Source: Streptomyces pactum
GTDB lineage: Bacteria; Actinomycetota; Actinomycetes; Streptomycetales; Streptomycetaceae
Assembly: GCF_016031615.1 (NCBI RefSeq)
Contig: NZ_JACYXC010000001.1
Coordinates: 4,278,001 to 4,342,000 of the forward strand
Reading direction: 5' to 3'
DNA length: 64,000 nucleotides
A program made the position numbers and the translations under genes. Below the pieces are notes generated by a model that ran no database searches, was not told the DNA's origin, and saw nothing but the letters and a program-made list of their open reading frames with translations. Numbering within the stretch: position 1 is the first letter of the stretch; every line of letters begins with the position of its first letter. Below, piece by piece: positions 36,946 to 47,646 of this stretch.

Positions 36946-37638
36946 CTACCCGGCCGGGCCCGGCGCCCGGCCGGGACCGGACGCGGGCCCGCCGCCGGGC
37001 GGGCCGGACCGGGGGACACCGCCGGACCCCGGGCCGGAACCGGGGACACCGCCGGACCCCCGACCGGAACCGGAGCCGGTCTCCGGGCCGGAGCCCGGAA
37101 CACCGCCGGAACCGGGGGCGGGGGCGGGGCCGGTGCCGCCGGCCTCCGGGTAGCGCTCGTCCTCGGCGACCAGGCGCACCTCGAAGTGGAGCACCCGGTC
37201 CCGCCGGAGCCGGTGGCCGAGCGGGCCGAGCACCCCGTGCACCAGGGGGTGCTTCCGGGCGAGCACCCGGGCGGCGTGGCGGTCCTCGCCCCCGCCCCGG
37301 GTCAGCAGCTGGGTACGGGCCCGGACGGCGGGCCCGGTCGGCTTCCCGCGGGCCGTGGCGGGCGCGATCTCCACCAGCGGGTTGTTCCGCATCCGCTCGG
37401 CGTTCCCGGCGCCCTCGTAGGCGCGCAGGTACGCGTGGTCGCCCTCGACCGCCATGTTCACCGGCGTGGCGACCGGGGAGCCGTCCGGTGCGTAGCTGGT
37501 CAGCAGCACCGTGGTCTCCCGTGCGAACCGGGTGATGGACGGCCGGTCGTCCACGGGGTCCAGCGGCTCGGGCCCGGCCCGGGAGGAGCCGGGGGGCGCC
37601 GGGCCGTGGGAGCGGCGGGGCCGGTGCGGACGGGCCAT
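36946..37638 (-). CDS. PPOX-type F420-dependent oxidoreductase
   Basis: 230 residues. Residues 33-160 are a split beta-barrel flavin/F420-binding domain of the Actinobacterial PPOX class: ITRFARETTVLLTSYAPDGSPVATPVNMAVEGDHAYLRAYEGAGNAERMRNNP in outline, then VRARTQLL. It probably uses coenzyme F420. The C-terminal 70 residues are GSGGVPGSGP repeats. Residues 1-30 are Arg/Pro-rich, so the true start may be GTG 37554 (VDDRPSITRF). Convergent with the beta-propeller gene, with only five bases between the stops. Confidence 0.85.
   Translation of the reverse strand: MARPHRPRRSHGPAPPGSSRAGPEPLDPVDDRPSITRFARETTVLLTSYAPDGSPVATPVNMAVEGDHAYLRAYEGAGNAERMRNNPLVEIAPATARGKPTGPAVRARTQLLTRGGGEDRHAARVLARKHPLVHGVLGPLGHRLRRDRVLHFEVRLVAEDERYPEAGGTGPAPAPGSGGVPGSGPETGSGSGRGSGGVPGSGPGSGGVPRSGPPGGGPASGPGRAPGPAG
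37010..37110. repeat. 30-bp tandem repeat encoding a Gly/Ser/Pro tail
   Basis: GGACACCGCCGGACCCC... recurs with a period of about 30 bp in the 3' end of the F420-type gene, giving repeated GSGGVPGSGP in the protein. Confidence 0.6.
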
Positions 37639-37857
37639 GGATCCATGGAGGCACGGAACGCCGGGTTCGACAATCGGGGGGCGTGCGGCCGGCCCGGCGG
37701 ACGGGCCCGGTGGGCGAGGTCTGGCGGCGCGACGGAGAGGCGGGGCGGGCGGGGCGGAGCGGTCCGGCGGACGGGCCGGTGGCGCGGCGGGCGGGGGGGC
37801 CGCACAGGGGGCCGGGGCGGGGCTGTCGTGCCGCCGGACCCGCCGGCCGTGGGGTGG

Positions 37858-38610
37858 TCAGGTGCCGGTGCGCTCCGCGATGAACGCCGCGATGCCGTCC
37901 AGCAGGCTCCGCAGCCCGAAGGCGAAGACCTCCTCGCCGGACCCCGTGAACGCGTCCGGGCCGAGCTTCGCCTGGGTCGGGTACCGGCCGCCGGCGAGGA
38001 CCTCGCTGAGCACGGGGGCCTGGGCGTTCCAGAAGTCCTCGTGGCTGACGCCGGTGCGCTGCTCGGCCATCACCGCGTTGAGGTGGCTGCGGGCGGTGCC
38101 GAAGACGAAGCCGTCCACCGCGACGATGATGTTGACCATCTCCCGGTCGGTGAGGCCGAGGCCGTCCAGCCCGTGGAGGGCGAACTCCAGGCCGTCCATG
38201 GCGTTCGGGCCCAGGATGGGCCGGGCCTGGTCGACGTGGAGCAGCCAGGGGTGACGCTCGTACAGCCGCCACAGGCCGTGCGCCACCCGCTCCATGACGT
38301 CCCGCCAGCCGGTCGGCGGGGCCTCGCCGCCGGTGTCCAGGGCGGCCACGTGGTCGAGCATCAGGTCGAGGAGTTCGGCCTTGCCCGGGACGTAGCGGTA
38401 GAGCGACATGGTGCCGACGCCGAGTTCGGTGGAGAGCCGGCGCATCGACACCGCCGACAGGCCCTCCGCGTCCGCGATCCGCACCGCCGTGGTGACGATG
38501 CGGCTCAGTTCCAGGCCGGGCTTGGGGCCCCGGGTGGGCCGCTCGCCGAGCCCCCAGAGCAGCTCCAGGCTGCGTGAGACATCTCCGCTGCCGCTGTGTT
38601 CGGTCGTCAT
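37858..38610 (-). CDS. TetR-family regulator of the adjacent ABC exporter
   Basis: 250 residues. The helix-turn-helix is in residues 35-85: LSRIVTTAVRIADAEGLSAVSMRRLSTELGVGTMSLYRYVPGKAELLDLMLDHV in outline. The C-terminal ligand domain (PWLLHVDQARPILGPNAMDGLEFALHGLDGLGL) is of the tetracycline-repressor-C type seen next to drug exporters. ATG at 38610. It is divergent from the DrrAB-type operon across a 150-bp region that holds two GTACGGnGTAC sites, so it probably represses that operon and itself. Confidence 0.92.
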   Translation of the reverse strand: MTTEHSGSGDVSRSLELLWGLGERPTRGPKPGLELSRIVTTAVRIADAEGLSAVSMRRLSTELGVGTMSLYRYVPGKAELLDLMLDHVAALDTGGEAPPTGWRDVMERVAHGLWRLYERHPWLLHVDQARPILGPNAMDGLEFALHGLDGLGLTDREMVNIIVAVDGFVFGTARSHLNAVMAEQRTGVSHEDFWNAQAPVLSEVLAGGRYPTQAKLGPDAFTGSGEEVFAFGLRSLLDGIAAFIAERTGT

Positions 38611-38645
38611 CTTCCGGCCATCGTATCCCTCCGCGGAAAAACTGA

Positions 38646-38683
38646 GTACGGTGTACGCTGCCCGGGGACTGCATACGGCGTAC
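38646..38683. promoter_or_regulatory. Paired TetR operator-like sites
   Basis: GTACGGTGTAC (38646-38656) and ATACGGCGTAC (38673-38683), both near-palindromic and 27 bp apart, lie between the TetR gene and the ABC operon. Confidence 0.6.
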
Positions 38684-38760
38684 CCAGTTCGGGGTGCCGG
38701 CGTGCCCCACCCTCCGTCCCATCCCGCTCCGCACGTTCCGACCGGCTCCAGGAGGCTGCC

Positions 38761-39924
38761 GTGAGCCCACCCGACGACACCCGCGCCGCGATCCGCGCCG
38801 AGGCACTGCGCAAGCGGTACGGCGATCACGACGCGCTCGACGGTTTCGACCTCACCGTGCCGCGGGGCACGGTGTACGGACTGCTCGGCCCCAACGGGGC
38901 GGGCAAGACCACGGCGGTCCGCGTCCTCGCCACCCTGCTGCGGCCGACCGGCGGCCGGGCCGAGGTGGCCGGCTTCGACGTGGTCCGCCGGCCCCGTCAG
39001 GTGCGCCGGCGGATCGGGCTGGCCGGTCAGTACGCGGCCGTGGACGAGGCGCTCACCGGGCGGCAGAACCTGACGACGTTCGGGTGCCTGTTCCACCTGG
39101 GCCGGCGCCGGGCGAAGGCGCGCGCCGCCGAACTCCTCGACCGCTTCGGGCTGACCGACGCCGCCGACCAGGGCGTCAAGGGCTACAGCGGCGGGATGCG
39201 CCGCCGCCTCGACCTCGCCGCGAGCATGATCCTCGCGCCCGAGGTGCTCTTCCTGGACGAGCCGACCACCGGTCTGGACCCGCGCAGCCGCAACGAGGTC
39301 TGGACGGCGGTCCGCGCCCTGGTGGCCGACGGCACCACGGTGCTGCTGACCACCCAGTACCTGGACGAGGCCGACCGGCTGGCCGACCGGATCGCGGTCA
39401 TCGAGCGCGGCCGTAAGATCGCCGACGACACCCCGGACGGGCTCAAGCGGGCGGCCGGTGAGGCGCGCATCGAGGCCGTGGTGCGGGACGCCGCCGACCT
39501 GCCCGCCGTCGCGGAGCTGCTGGCCCGGATCGCGCCCGCGGACGCGCCGCCCGGGACGGATCCCGAGGGCCGCCGGGTGTCCGTACCGGTCGCGGACCCG
39601 GTGCCCTCCCTCGCCGAGGCGGCCCGCATCCTGCACGACCGGGGTGTGGCGCTGGACGACCTCGGGCTGCGCCGGCCGACCCTGGACGAGGTGTTCCTCC
39701 GGCTGACCTCCGGACGCCCGGGCGGCACCGCCCCGGAGCCGGCCGCGGACGGCGCGGTGCGGCGCACGGCCGCGGACGGAAGGAGATCGCCGGCCCCCGG
39801 CCGGGCCCGCGAAGGGACCCCGGACGGGCCCCGGGCCGGTGGAAGCGTGCCGGACGGACCCCGGGCCGGCGGGACCGTGCCGGACGGGGACCGGGCCGGG
39901 CACAAGGAGGCGGCGGAGCGATGA
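38761..39924 (+). CDS. DrrA-type ABC transporter ATP-binding protein
   Basis: 387-residue ATPase of a drug/antibiotic ABC exporter. Walker [10 protein letters not shown] at 43-51, signature YSGGMRRR, Walker [13 protein letters not shown], and the DrrA-type C-terminal domain [15 protein letters not shown]. The last 60 residues are an expanded tail with [25 protein letters not shown] repeats. GTG at 38761 has a perfect AGGAGG. The stop overlaps the permease start (ATGA), so the two are translationally coupled. Confidence 0.95.
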   Translation: MSPPDDTRAAIRAEALRKRYGDHDALDGFDLTVPRGTVYGLLGPNGAGKTTAVRVLATLLRPTGGRAEVAGFDVVRRPRQVRRRIGLAGQYAAVDEALTGRQNLTTFGCLFHLGRRRAKARAAELLDRFGLTDAADQGVKGYSGGMRRRLDLAASMILAPEVLFLDEPTTGLDPRSRNEVWTAVRALVADGTTVLLTTQYLDEADRLADRIAVIERGRKIADDTPDGLKRAAGEARIEAVVRDAADLPAVAELLARIAPADAPPGTDPEGRRVSVPVADPVPSLAEAARILHDRGVALDDLGLRRPTLDEVFLRLTSGRPGGTAPEPAADGAVRRTAADGRRSPAPGRAREGTPDGPRAGGSVPDGPRAGGTVPDGDRAGHKEAAER

Positions 39925-40754
39925 GCGGCACACTTAACCTGCGGGACGCCGTCGACGGCCCCGAACGCCGGGCGTACTGGGCGGTCACCGACTGCCTGAC
40001 CATCGTCCGCACCGAACTCCTCCACCTGGTCCGGAACCCTTCCACCATCGCCTGGCAGCTGGGCACCCCGGTGGTCTTCGTCCTCCTCTTCGTCTACGTC
40101 TTCGGCAGCGCGATGGTGGTGGCGGACGGCGCGGACTACAAGGACTTCGCCCTGCCGGGCATGTTCGCGATGACGATGGCCAACGGCTTCATGAGCACCG
40201 CCGTGGTGGTGGCCGTGGTCCGCGACCGCGGGGTGATGGACCGCTACCGCTCGATGCCGATGGCGCCCTCGGCGGTGGTCAGCGGCCGGGGGGTCGCCGA
40301 CGTCCTCGGTGCCTGCCTGGACCTGGCGGTGCTCGCGGTGATCGCCCTGGCCGTCGGCTGGCGGCCCGACGGCGGACCGGTCCGGGCGCTCGCCGCGTTC
40401 GGCCTGCTGATCCTGCTGCGGTCCGCGCTGACCTGGGTCGGGGTGTACCTGGGACTGCTGGTGCCCAACCAGGAGGCGGCCGGAAACCTGTTCGCGGTGG
40501 CGCTCCCGTTCGGCATGATCTCGTCCGTCTTCACGCCGCCGGAGATGATGCCCGGCTGGCTGGGCGCGATCGCCCGGTGGAATCCGGTGTCCGCCACCGC
40601 CGATGCCGTCCGCGAGCTGTTCGGCGCGCCGGCGGCGGCGGGCGGCGGCTGGGCCGGGGAGCACGCGCTGCTGATGGCCGTCGTCTGGCCCCTGGTGATC
40701 ACCGCGGTGTTCCTGCCGCTCGCCGTCCGGCGCTTCCAGCGGCAGAGCCGGTGA
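39921..40754 (+). CDS. DrrB-type ABC transporter permease
   Basis: 277-residue ABC-2-type permease with six helices. It carries the DrrB-like features [42 protein letters not shown] in outline and [18 protein letters not shown] near the end. Together with the ATPase it should export a hydrophobic compound. It starts inside the previous stop codon (ATGA overlap). A long hairpin at 40886-40928 lies between it and the convergent serC gene. Confidence 0.94.
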   Translation: MSGTLNLRDAVDGPERRAYWAVTDCLTIVRTELLHLVRNPSTIAWQLGTPVVFVLLFVYVFGSAMVVADGADYKDFALPGMFAMTMANGFMSTAVVVAVVRDRGVMDRYRSMPMAPSAVVSGRGVADVLGACLDLAVLAVIALAVGWRPDGGPVRALAAFGLLILLRSALTWVGVYLGLLVPNQEAAGNLFAVALPFGMISSVFTPPEMMPGWLGAIARWNPVSATADAVRELFGAPAAAGGGWAGEHALLMAVVWPLVITAVFLPLAVRRFQRQSR

Positions 40755-40885
40755 CCGGTGCCGGGCGCCGCCCGGCCTCGTCCCACCGGTCACCGTCGCA
40801 CCGCCGGCCGCCGCCGCTCGTCGCCGTCCGGCGCGGCGGCGAGCTGCGGCGGGTTGTGGCGGCGGGCCGTGGGCAACGTGGAACG

Positions 40886-40928
40886 GCCGTGCCCCGCCGT
40901 CCGCCGGGCGGGCGGGCGACGGGGCACG
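40886..40928. terminator. Convergent terminator, ABC permease / serC
   Basis: CCGTGCCCCG (40886-40895) pairs with CGGGGCACGG (40919-40928); the loop itself can pair further. It lies between the two convergent stop codons at 40754 and 40958, so it may act on both strands. Confidence 0.55.
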
Positions 40929-40957
40929 GGTGGTGCGGTCGGGGGCGCGGGCGCCGG

Positions 40958-42867
<1,910 letters not shown>

Positions 42868-42947
42868 ATGAGGGGCACCATGGGCACCGGGGGCGAGGGG
42901 GACCGGGGCGAGGGGGGACCAGGGGCCGGGGGCCGGCCCGGTGCGGC

Positions 42948-43133
42948 GTGCTGGTGGCGTTCCTCGCCGCCGTCTGCGCGCTGGGCGCGGGTCCGGCGCA
43001 CGCCGACGAGTCGCCGGTCCACTCCCACAACGGGCCGCGCTTCACGGTGATCCAGATCGGCCAGATCGACGACCCGGCCGAGGACGTCCTGGAGCACACC
43101 CTGCTGTTCGGCGGCCCCTTCAGCTGGAGCTGA
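42948..43133 (+). CDS. Small secreted protein, 5' end probably frameshifted
   Basis: 61 residues as read from GTG 42948: LVAFLAAVCALGAGPAHA is a signal-peptide core cut after AHA. The mature part DESPVHSHNGPRFTVIQIGQ continues with an acidic segment ending in LEHTLLFGG. I recall similar mature sequences in small secreted Streptomyces proteins. GTG 42948 lacks a ribosome site and a charged n-region. ATG 42868, one frame away, has GGGAG upstream, and the codons just before GTG read RGRGPARCG, a good n-region. One base lost in the G6 run 42912-42917 would join them. Function unknown. Confidence 0.65.
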   Translation: MLVAFLAAVCALGAGPAHADESPVHSHNGPRFTVIQIGQIDDPAEDVLEHTLLFGGPFSWS

Positions 43134-43318
43134 CCGCTTCAGCCGGACCTGACCGCCCGCCACCGGCCGGCCCGCACCCCGGGCCGGCCGTACGGTGCCG
43201 GGGCGGCGGACGGGCGCGCCGGGCGTGGTCCGCACGCGACCGGGCCGCCGGCAGCCCCGGCGGGGGACGCGGGGCCGCCGGACCGGTAGGGCGGCGCCCA
43301 GGCGGGCAGGCTGAGGGC

Positions 43319-46300
43319 ATGGCAGAGCGCAGCGGAGACGACCGGCTGGTGCGGGCGCTGCGGGCGGTGGTCGGGGGCGAGGTGTCCTTCGCGACGGCCG
43401 ACCGGGCGCTGATGACGATGGACGCGTCCAACTACCGCCGGGTGCCGGCCGGGGTGGTGGCGCCCCGGGACGCGGATGACGTGGCGGCGGCCCTCGCGGT
43501 GTGCCGCGAGCACGGGGTGCCGGTGGTGCCGCGCGGCGGCGGTACGTCGATCGCCGGGCAGGCCACCGGGACCGGGGTGGTGCTGGACTTCACCCGGCAC
43601 ATGAACCGCGTCCTGGCCGTCGACCCGGACGCCCGGACCGCGGTGGTCCAGCCCGGGGTGGTGCTCGACCGCCTCCGGGCGGCGGTGGGGGTCTACGGCC
43701 TGACGTTCGGCCCGGACCCGTCCACGCACAGCCGCTGCACCCTCGGCGGGATGATCGGCAACAACGCCTGCGGGGCGCACTCCGTCGCCTGGGGCACCAC
43801 CGCCGACAACGTGGTGGAGCTGCGCGCCCTCGGGTACGGCGGGGAACGGCTGCGGCTGTCCCGGGGGCTGGACGGTCTGCCGTCCCGGCTGCGGGACGGG
43901 CTGCGGTCGCTCACCGACGACCACCTCGCCCTGCTCCGTACCGGGTTCCCCGACCTGCCGCGCCGGATCTCCGGCTACGCGCTGGACGCGCTGCTGCCGG
44001 AGCGGGGCCGGGACGTGGCGCGGGCGTTCTGCGGCAGCGAGGGGACCTGGGGCGTGCTCACCGAGGCGGTGGTGCGGCTGGTGGACGAGCCCCGGGCGCG
44101 CGCCCTGGTGGTGCTCGGCTACCCGGACGAGGGCACCGCCGCCGACGCCGCGCCCACCGTGCTGCCGTACCGGCCGCTGACCGTGGAGGGCATGGCGGCC
44201 GACCTGATGGGGGACGCCCGCGGGCTGCTGCCGCAGGGCGAGGCGTGGCTGTTCGTGGAGGTCGGCGGGGACAGCCCGGCCGAGGCGAGGGCCGCGGCGG
44301 AGCGGCTGGTGCACGCCTGCGCCGGCGACACGGTGGCCGGGCTCGGCACGGCGGGCGGCGGCCGGGGCGGCTTCACGGTGGTCACCGAACCGGCCCGGCA
44401 GCGTGCGCTGTGGCGCCTGCGGGAGGACGCGGCGGGGACCGCCACCCGGATCCGCGCCGGCACCTCGTCCGCCGGGCCCGGCGGGGACACCGAGGCGTGG
44501 CCCGGCTGGGAGGACTGCGCGGTGCCGCCCGCCCGGCTCGGCGCCTATCTGCGGGACTTCCGGGCGCTGCTCGCCGAGCACGGGCTGCACGGTGCCCCGT
44601 ACGGGCACTTCGGCGAGGGATGCGTGCACGTCCGCATCGACTTCGACCTGCTGGGGCCGGAGGGCGTGAGCCGGTACCGGGCCTTCTCCGGGGAGGTGGC
44701 CGACCTGGTGGTGGCGCACGGCGGTTCGCTCTCCGGCGAGCACGGCGACGGGATGGCCCGCGCCGAACTGCTGCCCCGGATGTACGGGGAGCCGATGGTC
44801 CGGCTGTTCGAGCGGGCCAAGGACCTGTGGGACCCGGCCGACGGGCTCAACCCCGGGGTGCTGGTGCGGCCCCGGCCGCTGGACGAGAACCTGCGCTTCG
44901 CGGTGCTGCCGAAGGGGCCGGTGGAGGTGGCGTTCGGCTACCCGGACGACGGCGGGGACTTCACCGCCGCCGTCCGGCGCTGCGTCGGGGTCGCCAAGTG
45001 CCGTACCGGCACCACCGGCGGGGCCGAGGTGATGTGCCCCTCGTACCGGGTGACCGGCGAGGAGCGGCACTCCACCCGGGGCCGGGCCCGGCTGCTCCAC
45101 GAGATGCTCGCCGGCGAGGTGATCGAGGACGGCTGGCGCTCGGAGGAGGTGCGGGAGGCGCTCGACCTGTGCCTGTCCTGCAAGGGGTGCCGCAGCGACT
45201 GCCCGGTGGGGGTGGACATGGCCACCTACAAGGCGGAGTTCCTCCACCACTACTACCGCGACCGGGCGCGGCCCGCCTCCCACCTCGTCCTGGGCCGGCT
45301 GCCGGTGTGGCTGCGGGCCGTCGCGGCGGTGCGCGCCGCCCCGCTGGTCAACGGACTGGCGCGGGTGAAGCCGCTGGCCGCGCTGGGCAAACGGCTGGCC
45401 GGCGTCACCCCGGAGCGAGCGGTTCCGGAGCTGGCCCGGGAGCCGTTCACCCGGTGGTGGCAGGCGCGCGGCGGCAACCGGGCGTCCGGACCGCCCGCGG
45501 ATGAGGTCCGGGCGGGCGTTGGGGCGGGTGCCTCCGGGCGGCCGGCGGACGGGGGGCGGGTCCGGGGTGGCGGTGTACGCCGGCGCCCGGCGCCCGGCAG
45601 CCGGCGGGCGGGACGACGGGGCGGAGGCCGGCCGGCCGCGTACCGTCGTGCTCTGGCCGGACACCTTCACCAACCACCTCTCGCCGGCGGTCGGCCGGTC
45701 GGCCGTGGCGGTGCTGGCGGACGCCGGACTGCGGGTGGTGGTACCGCCCCGCCCGGTGTGCTGCGGGCTCACCTGGATCTCCACCGGCCAGCTGGACGGG
45801 GCCCGCACGGTCCTGCGGCGCACCCTGGACGTGCTGGCGCCCGCGCTCGACGCCGGACTGCCGGTGGTCGGCCTGGAACCCAGCTGCACCGCGGCGCTCC
45901 GCACCGACCTGCCCGAGCTGCTCGGCGACGACCCCAGGGCGGCCCGGCTCGCCGCGGCGGTGCGCACCTTCGCCGGGGCGCTGGAGGAGTTCGCGCCGCA
46001 CTGGCGGCCCCCGCTGCTGGACCGCCCGGTAGCCGGCCAGACCCACTGCCACCAGCACGCCGTCCTCGGTGACGGCGCCGAGCGGCGGCTGCGGGAACGG
46101 GCCGGACTGGTGGGCGAGCTGAGCGGCGGCTGCTGCGGCCTGGCCGGCAACTTCGGTTTCGAACGGGGCCACCACGACGTATCGGTGGCCTGTGCCGAGG
46201 AGCAGTTGCTGCCCGCGCTCCGGCGGGCGACGGACGACACCGAGGTGCTGGCCGACGGGTACTCCTGCCGCACCCAGATCGCGCAGCTGGCCGGCGGACG

Positions 46301-46511
46301 GGCGCGGCACCTCGCCGAAGTGCTCGCCGACGCCCTCCCGGAGCCCCCGCCGGGGACCGTACCGGGCGGCCCGGACGCCGCACCGGGCGGCCGGGCGACG
46401 GTCCCGGAGGGTCCGGGAGCGCCGCCGGGCGGTACGGACGCCGGGCGACACGATACGGGCGCCGGCCCGGGTGGTACGGGCGGGGAGGGCCGTGCGGGCA
46501 GCGCCGGATGA
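43319..46511 (+). CDS. FAD- and Fe-S-binding oxidoreductase (2-hydroxyacid dehydrogenase type), frameshifted
   Basis: About 1060 residues if the frame is restored. N-terminal FAD-binding domain: VPVVPRGGGTSIAGQ and GMIGNNACGAHS. FAD-oxidase C-terminal domain: PYGHFGEGCVHVR and SGEHGDGMARAELL. Fe-S cluster motif CLSCKGCRSDCP. A cysteine-rich CCG module follows, PVCCGLTW and GGCCGLAGNFGF, as in glycolate/D-lactate oxidoreductases. The first part (ATG 43319) is in frame to about 45540, and the CCG part is in the next frame from about 45501 to 46511. A G6 run at 45551-45556 is the likely spot. The electron acceptor is unknown; D-2-hydroxyacids are the likely substrates. Confidence 0.85.
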
Positions 46512-46851
46512 CCGGTCCCGGCGGGGCTCCGCTCCGGCGTCGCCCCGGTGCCGCCGGGTACCGCCGGGGCGAGGTGCCGTCCGTCGGCGCGTACGGCCCC
46601 GTGCGGCGCGGCCGCACCGGAGGCCCCCGTACGGTCTCCTGCATCGGGCCGGCTCACCCACGAGCCCCGGGCGGCCGTACGGCCGGCCTGCCGGAACGTG
46701 CCGCGAGCCGCCAACTACGGCTGGCAGCCGCCCTGTTCAGCCGGTCCCGCCGTGTCCGGACGGTCCGGCACGCCCGGACAAAAAATCATGCAAGCGCGCT
46801 TGCTTGTTTTTCCCGTCGCTGCCACGCTCGATCCGACGAGGGGAGACCGCC
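46512..46851. other. Promoter region of the catabolic island
   Basis: 340 bp. GC-rich on the left, then an A6 run at 46780-46785, an operator palindrome and GGGGAG before GTG 46852. No gene. Confidence 0.5.
46790..46803. promoter_or_regulatory. 14-bp perfect palindrome, probable TetR operator
   Basis: GCAAGCGCGCTTGC is followed by TTG, about 50 bp before the first gene of the Liu/Atu-like island and flanked by A- and T-runs. It is a good candidate site for the TetR protein encoded at the end of the island (62312-63088). Confidence 0.6.
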
Positions 46852-47646
46852 GTGTCCGATCCACAGCTCGTCCTGGAGGAACTGCGCGCCGAGGGCGCCG
46901 CGTTGGAGGCCCTGGTCGCCGGGCTGGACGACCGGGAGTGGGCCACGCCGACCCCCGCGCCGGGCTGGACGGTCGCCCACCAGATCGCGCACCTGGCCTG
47001 GACCGACGACCGTGCCCTGGAGGCAGCCACCGACCCGGAGCGGTTCGCGGGCGAGGTGGCCCGGGCCGCCGCCGCGCCGGAGCGGTTCGTGGACGAGGGG
47101 GCCGAGGAGGGTGCGCGGCTGCCGCCCGCCGAACTGCTCGCCCGCTGGCGCACCGGCCGTTCCCGGCTCCACGAGGTGCTCGCCGCCCGGCCGCCCCGGG
47201 ACCGGCTGCCCTGGTACGGGCCGCCGATGAGCGTGCCGTCGATGGCCACCGCCCGGCTGATGGAGACCTGGGCGCACGGCGAGGACGTCGCCGACGCGCT
47301 CGGCGTGCGGCGGGCCCCGACCGCGCGGCTGCGGCACGTCGCCCGGATCGGGGTACGGGCCCGGGACCACGCCTACGCGGTGCGCGGCCTCACCCCGCCC
47401 GGCGAGGAGTTCCGGGTGGAACTCACCGGCCCCGGCGGGGAGGTGTGGTGTTACGGGCCCGAGGGCGCCCGGCAGCGGGTGACCGGCCCCGCGCTCGACT
47501 TCTGCCTGCTGGTGACCCGGCGGGCCCACCCCGGCGACCTGGCGGTACGGGCCGAGGGCCCGGACGCGGAGCGCTGGCTGGGCATCGCCCAGGCGTTCGC
47601 CGGACCGCCGGGCCCGGACCGCCCGCCGCGCGGGAGCGCCCGGTGA
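46852..47646 (+). CDS. TIGR03084-family metal-binding protein
   Basis: 264 residues of the mycothiol-type maleylpyruvate isomerase/DinB-like fold. The N-terminal bundle has WTVAHQIAHLAWTDD, where the two histidines are probable metal ligands, then SMATARLMETWAHGEDVADALG with a third histidine. The C-terminal domain is GEEFRVELTGPGGEVWCYGPE. The family is known only by its TIGR number. GTG 46852 has GGGGAG seven bases upstream. Its stop overlaps the AtuA-like start (GTGA), so the two are coupled; a role in the same pathway is inferred. Confidence 0.9.
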   Translation: MSDPQLVLEELRAEGAALEALVAGLDDREWATPTPAPGWTVAHQIAHLAWTDDRALEAATDPERFAGEVARAAAAPERFVDEGAEEGARLPPAELLARWRTGRSRLHEVLAARPPRDRLPWYGPPMSVPSMATARLMETWAHGEDVADALGVRRAPTARLRHVARIGVRARDHAYAVRGLTPPGEEFRVELTGPGGEVWCYGPEGARQRVTGPALDFCLLVTRRAHPGDLAVRAEGPDAERWLGIAQAFAGPPGPDRPPRGSAR

